Shown one piece after another: positions 1 to 7,956 of a stretch of 64,000 nucleotides of DNA. Position 1 is the stretch's first letter, and each line of letters begins with the position of its first letter. The notes under the pieces are model-generated. The model was not told the origin of the DNA, did not search any database, and saw nothing but the letters and a program-made list of their open reading frames with translations. This stretch comes from Pullulanibacillus sp. KACC 23026. Lineage in GTDB: Bacteria; Bacillota; Bacilli; Bacillales; Sporolactobacillaceae. The DNA is taken from assembly GCF_029094525.1 (NCBI RefSeq), contig NZ_CP119107.1, positions 496,001-560,000 of the forward strand. The letters are read 5' to 3'. The position numbers were made by a program, and so were the translations under genes.

Positions 1-1090
1 TTTCTTTTATTTCGTAAAGGCGATGGTTCAATCGATTAATCTCGCACTGACCACTAATGATACCGAAAAGGCAAAAAAGCTTGCCCATTATGCGGCCGTT
101 AAAATTTCGGAAGCCAACGCACTTATGAAGGAAGGCAAGACAGACTTAGCAGAAGAGACGCTTCAAAAAGCGATTGACCTTCAGAACCAAGCGACCGATT
201 TGACCGCAAGTGCTGCTGTTAAAGCTAACGGGTCAGCGTCATCAGACAACGGCACCACGAGCACAACGACAGCTGTTTCGGCCAATACAACCGCAACAAA
301 GGATCAAACAACTGAAGCCAACACGATTAACACGAGTGATTCAACCGATGGATCGGCTGCAAATACAACAGCAGTGAGTTCAACTAACTCGGGCAGTGCT
401 CTTCCAGTTGAGAGTGGCACTACAACAACAACTGCAGGAACATCAACCAATTCAGGCAGTGCTCTTCCTGTTGACAGCACTCAAATCAACCAAGCTAATC
501 CTAACTTGAAACACAATATAGAAGCACTATTAGCTGCCCTTCAACACATCAAGAATCCAAAGGCACAAGCAGCTTTGTCTAAAACAATTGAAAAAAGCTT
601 TGAAAAACTTGGTTTGAAGTTAGAAAAAGTAAACAACACGTATGTTGCCGAAAACACAAATGATGAGAAAGCGACTGATCAAAACGTATCGGATGATCAA
701 GCCAAGTCTGATGTAAAAGCAGACCAAGAAAAACCGGCCACTGATGAGGACAGCAAGCAAGCGCCCCCTAAGAAACCTACATCAGAGAAACCAACATCAG
801 AGAAATTAAAAACAACGGTCGGCCAAACGAAAAAAGAGGCTAAGAAGGACGTCAAGGAACTTGTCAAACATAAAGCCCAGCCACTTGTTAAGAAGGTGGC
901 TAAGCAAACGCCAAGCCAAGCTAAACAAGTTAAAGCAGATGTAAAGGCAGATGTAAAAAAAACAGTTGATAAATTATCAGCAAAAGTTACCAAGCAAGCG
1001 ATCACTCCAAAAAAGGTAAACCCACATCATGTTCTTCCAATCAAAAGTCATGCCAACGCGAAGAGTGAAAACCATGGACATAACAACTAA
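1..1090 (+). CDS. DUF5667-type protein, 5' end cut by window edge
   Basis: The frame is open to the first base of the window and reads FFYFVKAMVQSINLALT, which matches the N-terminal core of DUF5667 domains. The first ATG at 23 is therefore probably internal and the true start lies upstream. A helical segment rich in Lys, Ala and Glu follows, then a long low-complexity region rich in Thr, Ser and Asn (about residues 65-160). It contains two near-identical blocks around NSGSALPV, and the C-terminus is very Lys/Ala-rich and ends in HGHNN. DUF5667 proteins are usually exported or membrane-anchored with unknown function; the signal sequence would be upstream of the window. The tail could bind nucleic acid or the cell wall, but that is only inferred from its charge. 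Confidence 0.75.
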   Translation, partial: FFYFVKAMVQSINLALTTNDTEKAKKLAHYAAVKISEANALMKEGKTDLAEETLQKAIDLQNQATDLTASAAVKANGSASSDNGTTSTTTAVSANTTATKDQTTEANTINTSDSTDGSAANTTAVSSTNSGSALPVESGTTTTTAGTSTNSGSALPVDSTQINQANPNLKHNIEALLAALQHIKNPKAQAALSKTIEKSFEKLGLKLEKVNNTYVAENTNDEKATDQNVSDDQAKSDVKADQEKPATDEDSKQAPPKKPTSEKPTSEKLKTTVGQTKKEAKKDVKELVKHKAQPLVKKVAKQTPSQAKQVKADVKADVKKTVDKLSAKVTKQAITPKKVNPHHVLPIKSHANAKSENHGHNN

Positions 1091-1141
1091 ATAGTCACGT
1101 ACAAAAAAAGAACCAGCGTGTCTGGTTCTCAGATTGTAAAC

Positions 1142-1175
1142 AAAAGGCACTCTTTCCTAACCGAGTGCCTTTTGT
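1142..1175 (+). terminator. Rho-independent terminator after the DUF5667 gene
   Basis: An inverted repeat pairs AAAAGGCACTC with GAGTGCCTTTT across a ten-base loop and ends in a short T run. A second small hairpin (AGAACCAG/CTGGTTCT, 1109-1129) lies just upstream. Confidence 0.7.
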
Positions 1176-1493
1176 CATGTCCTTTTTTAAAAGATATTGA
1201 CTAGTGGCAAGTGTCTTGTGTCCAGCGTCGGCAGTACAGAAGTGATGCTGAGGTTTTCTACCTGACACTTATTAAACGACTTGAAGAAAACGGCAATAAC
1301 GGTTAAAACAAATTATCTCGAAAATTTGTTAAAATTGAACCTAGAATCAATAAGTCTTTAACAATCTCAACTATTTTTTGAAATCTAAGCCAAATATCAC
1401 TTTATGTCGTCTAATGAGTGAAGACAGTTAAAGGGGAGGAACAATTTTGGAAAATACAAATTAACAAATAATTTGGTTTTATGGAGGAGAAAA

Positions 1494-2063
1494 ATGAAGA
1501 CAATAAGATTCAAGAAATTAGTATTTATTGCTTTTATTGTTTTGCTGTTTATTTCTGGATGTGGGTCATCACAAATGAAGACCGCCGCAAATAAAAAAAT
1601 GACAGTAAATAAAGATCTAGTAAAGTCTCCTAAGATCGGTGACACAGTTGTTGTTGGGAAAATGGTCTATAAAGTGAATAAAGTTCATACTACTGCTCAA
1701 GTTGGTCCTGATTCTCAGGTGGGACCGTCTGTTTTACCATTAAAAGCCAAGGGGAAATATGTGGTTATTAATGTGACAGTAAAAAACAATGGTGATGATT
1801 CCGTTGTTTTGAAAGATAATTTTTTAAAATTAAAAAAAGGTAAGAAAATGTTTGATACAGATTCAAAAGCAAGTCTCACGGCAAACCTAGATAAAAATCA
1901 ACATATTAAAAATTTTTACAATCAAAATCTACTTCCGGGAAACAAAGCCACAATTAATATTGTTTTTGATGTCGCACCATCAGTTGCTTCATCACCGAAC
2001 TTACTATTACAAGCTCAAGAGGGTGTGTCCGGAATGCACAGTGCTTTAATTGATTTAAAGTAA
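1494..2063 (+). CDS. DUF4352 lipoprotein
   Basis: A short positively charged N-terminus and hydrophobic stretch end in FISGCG, a lipobox with Cys near residue 21, so the product should be a lipid-anchored extracellular protein. The mature part (KYVVINVTVKNNGDDSV and following) has the beta-rich pattern of DUF4352, an immunoglobulin-like fold common in Firmicutes lipoproteins. The ATG at 1494 is preferred over an upstream TTG because GGAGGAG lies 5-11 bases before it. The gene stands alone. Its ligand or partner is unknown. Confidence 0.8.
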   Translation: MKTIRFKKLVFIAFIVLLFISGCGSSQMKTAANKKMTVNKDLVKSPKIGDTVVVGKMVYKVNKVHTTAQVGPDSQVGPSVLPLKAKGKYVVINVTVKNNGDDSVVLKDNFLKLKKGKKMFDTDSKASLTANLDKNQHIKNFYNQNLLPGNKATINIVFDVAPSVASSPNLLLQAQEGVSGMHSALIDLK

Positions 2064-2239
2064 TGGAAGTGCCAAAAAGGATTGACCCTTAAAGCAGGAA
2101 TTGCTCTATTCTGCTGTCACAATTGAAATAATGTGAATCAGAATCAACGGGGAGCGTTAATAGTTTAGTGAAGAAACCTTTTCCAATTCGTGAAGGGTTA
2201 GTCTGTAAAAATTGATATACCGTGAATGGGAGTGGTCTT

Positions 2240-2749
2240 TTGGAAGAACTAGAAATCGAGATATTACCGCTAACACAAAATGAGTTTATTTTCTCTTCTA
2301 TTGGTCCGATTTTCAAGAAAAAAAATATATATATCGTCATAGCTCTAGTTATTGTGTCGAATTTATTGGTGATTTATGGAAATAATCATATGCATTCAAT
2401 AGCACTTTACCTTTTAATCGTAGTTTATGATATAGTTATGATTTGTTTATTCTGGTTTAAGCTACTGAGAGGGTATAAAAAGTATGTCATGGCTGCTAAA
2501 CATGGAGCGAAATCATTTATTTCAATTACACAGGAACGAATTAAAATAAGTTCTACTATTGGAAAAACTGTAGAAGCAAGTTGGGGTGTCGTTACAGATA
2601 TTAAAAATAAACCAAATATATTAGCTATTTATACGACTACAACCAAGAGAGCAATTGGAATTCCAAAGCGCTCATTTCACTCAGAGTTAGAGGCTGAGGA
2701 GTTTATTGGTAAAATGCAGGAATATTGGAAGAAAGATAAAATACTATAA
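2240..2749 (+). CDS. YcxB-like membrane protein
   Basis: The protein has two adjacent hydrophobic segments (IYIVIALVIVSNLLVIY and ALYLLIVVYDIVMICLF) followed by a soluble C-terminal domain. Its SITQERIKIS...VEASWGVVTDI...IPKRSF pattern is typical of the YcxB-like C-terminal domain. A TTG start at 2240 with GGGAGTGG upstream gives MEELEIEILPLTQNEF, a usual beginning for this family; a GTG at 2222 is the alternative. YcxB proteins are small two-TM proteins of unknown role. Confidence 0.65.
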   Translation: MEELEIEILPLTQNEFIFSSIGPIFKKKNIYIVIALVIVSNLLVIYGNNHMHSIALYLLIVVYDIVMICLFWFKLLRGYKKYVMAAKHGAKSFISITQERIKISSTIGKTVEASWGVVTDIKNKPNILAIYTTTTKRAIGIPKRSFHSELEAEEFIGKMQEYWKKDKIL

Positions 2750-3172
2750 TCCTTAAATTGATTTGGTTACAACTTATTTATAGCCGACATAAAATATCCC
2801 TCATAGTCAATTATCATGGTAACGAACCTTGTTTACTAATTGTAAGGCATAAATCTACACCCCGTCACACGGTTGCAATTCGCTGATATAATCACTGTAA
2901 TAGCGGTTTAGGTCCTGCTAAACTTCTTGTGTGTGGCGAGGGTGACCGGCTTCCTCAAGATAATGTTCCCAAACATGCCGTTGTATTAATTTCTTATAAT
3001 CCTTATTCGGGTCCAACGCTATTGCATTCCACAAAGTAATTAGCGAAGGGGCTTTTTTTATGGAACTAGCGCCCAAAATGGTGGATAATAGGCTCTAGAC
3101 AGAGAAATAATCAGAAACAAGTTCAAGAGAAATTTTTTTAATAGGAAACAAATAGAAGAGGATGGTAAGGAC
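2750..3172. other. Intergenic region with no confident gene
   Basis: No convincing gene is seen on the plus strand. The minus strand of 2918-3094 is open for 58 codons without a start and has a protein-like composition (contains LWNAIALDPNKDYKKLIQRH), so it may be the tail of a decayed gene. The family was not recognised. Confidence 0.3.
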
Positions 3173-4273
3173 ATGCAGCAAAGATGGCAACGGAATGAGG
3201 AGAACCTAAATAGCGGAGAGAAGAACCGGAAGCGGCTGAACAAGCGGGGGAAACGTCTATTCGTCTTGGGCGGGGCTTATTTATTAACAGCTGTTATAGG
3301 GATTTATGGGGTAGCCTCTCTCTTAAACCTCACGTCACCGACTACGAACCATTCGACTGCTAATGCGAAAAACTTGGATACAAGCATAAGCTCTAAATCA
3401 ACCACGACCACGTCTGCCAAAAAAGAGACAACAACTAGTGGGAATTCATCAAGCGCCTCCGATTGGACCATTACGAATAAGTCAAATTATATAAAGATTA
3501 CTGTACCTGTTGCCAATGTGAGGGTATCACCCAGCACAAATGCAAGCGTCCTAGAAAAGCTTACAGAGAACACGATTATTAAAATAACACGTGAAGCCAA
3601 GAAAGATGGTCAAATTTGGTACGGCTTTACAGGGGAAAAAGGTGATAGGTGGATTTCGTCTGATGTCGCACAAATAACGGACTCACCGAATGTCGTGATA
3701 AACACACCTGTTATAAGTCAGCTTCCAGAATTGCCAAGGGGCTGTGAAGTTACTTCTCTCGCAATGCTTCTTAATCAAGCGGGCGTAAAGGTAGATAAAA
3801 TGACACTCGCCCAACAGATCAAAAAAGTCCCCTTCCATGACGGTTCTTATATTGGAAACCCCAATGACGGGTTTGTAGGAGACATATATAATCTAAAAAA
3901 TTCGGGCCTTGGAGTTTACCATGGGCCAGTTGCCGACCTCGCCAAAAACTATCTAGGAAATAAAGTAGACGATATGACGGGTCAAGATTGGTCAGCCGTT
4001 GAAAAAAAACTTGACGAAGGCCATGCCGTTTGGGTCATTATCAACTCAACATTCAAGAAGCTCCCAGCTGATGATCCCTACTGGTATAACTGGAGTACAA
4101 GAGAAGGCCCACTAAGAGTCACCTACAAGGAGCACAGTGTCCTCGTCACCGGCTATGGACCCGACACCGTATTCGCCAACGACCCGCTCTCCGGAAAACA
4201 AAACGAACAACTCAACAAAACCGACTTCATAGCCGCCTGGAAACAAATGGGCAACCAAGCCATCTCATACTGA
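3173..4273 (+). CDS. Membrane-anchored SH3 domain + C39-like cysteine peptidase
   Basis: The basic N-terminus precedes one transmembrane segment (about residues 29-52), then a Ser/Thr linker and a bacterial SH3-type domain (about 105-168, VPVANVRVSPSTNASVL). A Peptidase_C39_2-like domain follows, with Cys191 in RGCEVTS, His321 in YKEHSVLVTG and Asp337 in ANDP as the likely catalytic triad. The active site should face outside the cell. The closest relative in the window is the lipoprotein at 10430-11554, which shares the whole catalytic half down to QAISY. GAGG upstream supports the ATG at 3173. The TGA stop is the first triplet of a hairpin repeat. The substrate is unknown; a cell-wall protein or peptide is likely. 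Confidence 0.8.
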   Translation: MQQRWQRNEENLNSGEKNRKRLNKRGKRLFVLGGAYLLTAVIGIYGVASLLNLTSPTTNHSTANAKNLDTSISSKSTTTTSAKKETTTSGNSSSASDWTITNKSNYIKITVPVANVRVSPSTNASVLEKLTENTIIKITREAKKDGQIWYGFTGEKGDRWISSDVAQITDSPNVVINTPVISQLPELPRGCEVTSLAMLLNQAGVKVDKMTLAQQIKKVPFHDGSYIGNPNDGFVGDIYNLKNSGLGVYHGPVADLAKNYLGNKVDDMTGQDWSAVEKKLDEGHAVWVIINSTFKKLPADDPYWYNWSTREGPLRVTYKEHSVLVTGYGPDTVFANDPLSGKQNEQLNKTDFIAAWKQMGNQAISY

Positions 4274-4376
4274 AACGCGGGGACGTGAAACGCGGGGACG
4301 GTTCTCGCGTTTCATTCACAGGACAAAACGCAGGGACGGACAAAACGCAGGGACGGATCTCGCGTTTCATTCACTG
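4271..4376 (+). repeat. GGGGACGG hairpin repeat cluster fused to stop codon
   Basis: Tandem partial and full copies of a palindromic element beginning TGAAACGCGGGGACGG and ending CGCGTTTCA. The first TGA is the stop codon of the preceding peptidase gene. The same family recurs at about a dozen sites in the window. Confidence 0.85.
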
Positions 4377-4759
4377 AAATCAAACCGAGGCGCTCCTTTA
4401 GTGAAACAGCCATTCACTAAGGGAGCGCCTGTTTTACATCCTCTAACTTGCTTGAAACCTCCAAAGGCCTCTTCCTTTTATTGTTTGGATTTATCTTCTT
4501 CCCCTTTGTCTCTCAAAATAGATTCCAGTCGTCAACCGACATTACCGCTTAGACTAATTCGTCTATTTCTAGTTGCCTACTTAAGAAGGCAGCCCCTGTT
4601 TCTGCTTTTTTGCTAAACCGTTCTCAGTATTTTCGATGGTCCAACCAGTCGACTTTTATCCATAACGGCATCGCTGTGTTCAAATTAAGACAACACTTAG
4701 GCAGTGTCGTCCGCCTTTTAGTTATACTTTTGTTCCTCCCTCTTTTCCTTGTCCATGAT

Positions 4760-5400
4760 TGTAGATTGTCACCGCCACTATCCACAACTTTAGCCTCTTT
4801 ACCATCTTCATTTTGTGAAACAGCCGCGTCACTATCCACATTTTCATCCTCTTTTCCACCGCTACCTGTTGATAGGGTGGCGCTATCCACATCTTTTTTT
4901 CTAGTTAATGATTAGTAGAGAAGAAAGCGGCTCTCTATTGACCAATTTTGCCTATTGATTGGCGTTTCTATCAACAGGTTTGTCACCGATTATAAATCAT
5001 CCACAGTTCCCCGTCTTTGCCACCCTCATTTCGTGGAAAAACCGCGTCACTATCCACATTTTCAACCTCTTTTCCACCGCTGCTTGTTGATAAAGTAGAG
5101 CTATCCACACCTTTTTTTAGTTAATGATTAGTAGAGAAGAAATCCGGTTTCTATTAACCAATTTTGACTATTAAATGGCGTTACTATCAACAGGTTTGTC
5201 GCCGATTATAGATATCCACAGTTTCTCCCTTTTTGTCACTCTCATTTTGTGAAAAAACCGCGTCACTATCCACATTTTTGCCCTCTTTTCCACTGCTGCC
5301 TGTTGATAGAGCAGCGCTATCCACACCCTTTTTTCTAGATGGTGAATTAACCAATTTTGCCTATGATTGCCGTTACTATCAACAGGCTTGTCGCTCATTG
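4760..5400 (+). repeat. Three tandem copies of a ~217-bp unit with DnaA-box-like words
   Basis: The phrase CGCGTCACTATCCACATTT recurs at spacings of 218 and 216 bp (its CTATCCACA word at 4832, 5050 and 5266). The words CTATCCACA and CTATCAACA differ by one or two bases from the DnaA box TTATCCACA and occur repeatedly on both strands. No gene is supported between 4377 and 5557. No dnaA, dnaN or other origin gene is nearby. Confidence 0.75.
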
Positions 5401-5557
5401 TTCGTAGCTTTGGCCGTTCAATTTGGGGTGTGAGAACGATCTGAACGGAGTCCATTTCCTAATTGTGAAGAATCATGCTAAGATGATGAGAGATTAATTC
5501 AGAACATGAGGAAATACATATATTATAGAAGAATCACGTTATCAAGGAGTGGAAGAG

Positions 5558-6685
5558 ATGATAGAAGCTCATAAATGTAAAAAAGTGATGGCGGTGTTTG
5601 GAACACGGCCGGAAGCGGTAAAAATGGGGCCGGTTGTGCTGGAGTTGCAAAAACAGGAGGATATGGAGACCATTGTGGCGGTAACGGCTCAGCACCGAGA
5701 GCTACTCGACCAAGTCCTTGATGCCTTTCATATTAAGCCCGATTTTGATTTGAAAATCATGAAGCAAAATCAAACGTTGAGTGAAATTACAACACGGGCA
5801 CTTTTAGGGCTCGAGGCTATTATGAAAGAGGTTAAGCCCGATTTAGTGCTTGTCCATGGTGACACGACGACGACATTTGTAGCGGGATTAGCGGCTTTCT
5901 ATCAGCAAATCCCGGTTGGCCATGTGGAAGCAGGCCTTCGAACTTATAATAAATACTCGCCATACCCTGAAGAAATGAATCGCTTGTTGACGGGGGTTTT
6001 GGCTGATTTGCATTTTGCCCCGACCGAGATGGCTGCTGAACATCTCCAAAAAGAAAATAAGCGTGCAGATACGATTTTTGTTACAGGAAATACAGCGATT
6101 GACGCCTTCAAATATACGATTATGGAAGACAAGCGTCATCCGATTTTAGAAAAAGTAGCGCCAGATGAGCGATTGGTCCTGTTGACAGCGCATCGCCGAG
6201 AAAACTGGGGCGAACCGATGGAGCAATTTTTTACAGCGATTCGGCAAGTTGTGGACGAACAGTCTGATGTCCACTTGATTTACCCCGTGCATCCGAATCC
6301 AAAAGTGCGTGAGCAAGCGGAAGCCATCCTAGGCAATCATCCTCGCATCGAGTTGATTCAACCGCTTGATCTGCTCGATTTCCACGCTGTTCTGCCGCAT
6401 GCCTACTTGATCTTGACTGATTCGGGTGGCATTCAGGAGGAGGCCCCTCACTTCGGCATCCCGCTTATTGTGCTGCGCGATACGACCGAACGTCCAGAAG
6501 GTATTAAGGCTGGTACCGCGTTGCTTGCCGGTACAGACAAAAATGAAGTCTATCATCTAACCACCCGGTTGCTCACGGACACGGAGTTTTATAGCAAAAT
6601 GTCAAAAGCCGTCAACCCATACGGCGACGGCAATGCCTCCAAACGAATTGTCGAACACATTCGAGCCTATTTTAATAAGCAATAA
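5558..6685 (+). CDS. mnaA: UDP-N-acetylglucosamine 2-epimerase (non-hydrolysing)
   Basis: The sequence opens with KKVMAVFGTRPEAVKM and contains VLVHGDTTTT, HVEAGLRTY, TAHRRENWG and LTDSGGIQEEAP, all hallmarks of the WecB/MnaA family. At 375 residues it is full length. It interconverts UDP-GlcNAc and UDP-ManNAc in the cytoplasm, supplying ManNAc for the linkage unit of wall teichoic acid or for other surface glycans. The ATG at 5558 is chosen because AAGGAGTGG sits about 6 bases upstream. The gene is monocistronic here and ends at a strong terminator. No other teichoic-acid genes are adjacent. Confidence 0.95.
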   Translation: MIEAHKCKKVMAVFGTRPEAVKMGPVVLELQKQEDMETIVAVTAQHRELLDQVLDAFHIKPDFDLKIMKQNQTLSEITTRALLGLEAIMKEVKPDLVLVHGDTTTTFVAGLAAFYQQIPVGHVEAGLRTYNKYSPYPEEMNRLLTGVLADLHFAPTEMAAEHLQKENKRADTIFVTGNTAIDAFKYTIMEDKRHPILEKVAPDERLVLLTAHRRENWGEPMEQFFTAIRQVVDEQSDVHLIYPVHPNPKVREQAEAILGNHPRIELIQPLDLLDFHAVLPHAYLILTDSGGIQEEAPHFGIPLIVLRDTTERPEGIKAGTALLAGTDKNEVYHLTTRLLTDTEFYSKMSKAVNPYGDGNASKRIVEHIRAYFNKQ

Positions 6686-6696
6686 AATAGTTTCAA

Positions 6697-6737
6697 AAAA
6701 AGCTTCCAATCCACAGATTCGGTATTGGAAGCTTTTT
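6697..6737 (+). terminator. Terminator of mnaA
   Basis: The perfect inverted repeat AAAAAGCTTCCAAT / ATTGGAAGCTTTTT spans a 13-base loop and ends in a T run. Confidence 0.85.
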
Positions 6738-6748
6738 ATCATTGAGAG

Positions 6749-7560
6749 GCCTTTCAATTTGTGCTAGATCCCAGAAGGTTGAAGAAAAATGCTAGAAGGT
6801 CGCCCAAAAATCCGACCAAAAATGCCAGAAGGTCCATGACAAGCCTTTTCAATTTGATCAAGATCCGAGAAGGTTGAAGAAAAATGCTAGAAGGTCAGCC
6901 AAAAATCTAAGAAGGTCGCCCAAAAATCCGAGAACATCCTCAAAAAATGCCAGAAGGTCCATGACAAGCCTATTCAATTTAATCAAGATCCCAAAAGCTT
7001 GAAGAAAAATGCCAGAAGGTCAGCCAAATATCTAAGAAGGTCTCTCAAAAATCCGAGAACATCCGCCAAAAATGCCAGAAGGTCCATGACAAGCCTATTC
7101 AATTTGGTCAAGATCCAAGAAGGTTGAAGAAAAATGCCAGAAGGTCAGCTAAAAATCCAAGAAGGTCGCCCAAAAATCCGAGAACATCCTCAAAAAATGC
7201 CAGAAGGTCCATGACAAGCCTATTCAATTTGATCAAGATCCCAGAAGGTTGAAGAAAAGTGCCAGAAGGTCAGCCAAAAATCTAAGAAGGTCGCCCAAAA
7301 ATCCGAGAACATCCGCCAAAAATGCCAGAAGGTCCATGACAAGCCTATTCAATTTGGTCAAGATCCAAGAAGGTTGAAGAAAAATGCCAGAAGGTCAGCT
7401 AAAAATCCAAGAAGGTCGCCCAAAAATCCGAGAACATCCTCAAAAAATGCCAGAAGGTCCATGACAAGCCTATTCAATTTAATCAAGATCCCAGAAGGTT
7501 GAAGAAAAATGCCAGAAGGTCGCCCAAAAATCCGAGAACATCCGCCAAAAATCCCAGAAC
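6749..7560 (+). repeat. 125-bp tandem array built of 21-bp sub-repeats (array 1)
   Basis: The marker AAGCC recurs at 6841, 6966, 7091, 7216, 7341 and 7466, an exact 125-bp period. Each unit has five 21-mers of the form ATSCNAGAAGGTCNNCNAAAA plus one 20-bp spacer containing TATTCAATTT. The first unit has lost one 21-mer and part of another (94 bp). As 125 is not a multiple of 3, no reading frame persists. A diverged relative lies at 21483-22070. Confidence 0.9.
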
Positions 7561-7633
7561 CCCCACGGCCCCACCCGCCCAAACCACTACAAGCTGAAAA
7601 TTCTCTCCATGCATCCCAATTTTTGTATAATGG

Positions 7634-7664
7634 ATGCGCTGCCAACTCTATGTTTGCAGCGCAT
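7634..7664. other. Stem-loop downstream of array 1
   Basis: ATGCGCTGC pairs with GCAGCGCAT across a 13-base loop; no proper T run follows. Between it and the subtilase gene, 7740-7910 is AT-rich with degenerate repeats of TTCACTTTCCAATTC. Confidence 0.5.
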
Positions 7665-7956
7665 TATTGTCAAAGTGAGTTCCTGGTAAAAATTTAATAA
7701 TAAAGACTTATTTAAAGTGAGAGGAATCGTGTTACACTACAATAGAAAAATAGATTTGTAGGATTCACTTTCCAATTCACTTTCACTTTTAATTCAATAA
7801 TTTTGTAGGATTCACTTTCACTTTCAATTCAATACATTTTTGGGATTTACTTCCAATTCGTTTTTACTTCCAATCTGTTTTCACTTCCAATTCAATAAAT
7901 ATAGAAACAATCTAGCGCTCATCTTACTACAAATACAATAGGGCAGGAGAAATGAG

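Noticed and set aside
4760-5400. Chromosomal origin of replication
   Set aside because: DnaA-box-like words are part of a tandem repeat, and there is no dnaA, dnaN, rpmH, gyrase gene or AT-rich unwinding region beside them.
4401-5455. Ser/Pro/Leu-rich short proteins on both strands of the repeat region
   Set aside because: They arise from the 217-bp tandem repeat, lack ribosome sites and have low-complexity composition.
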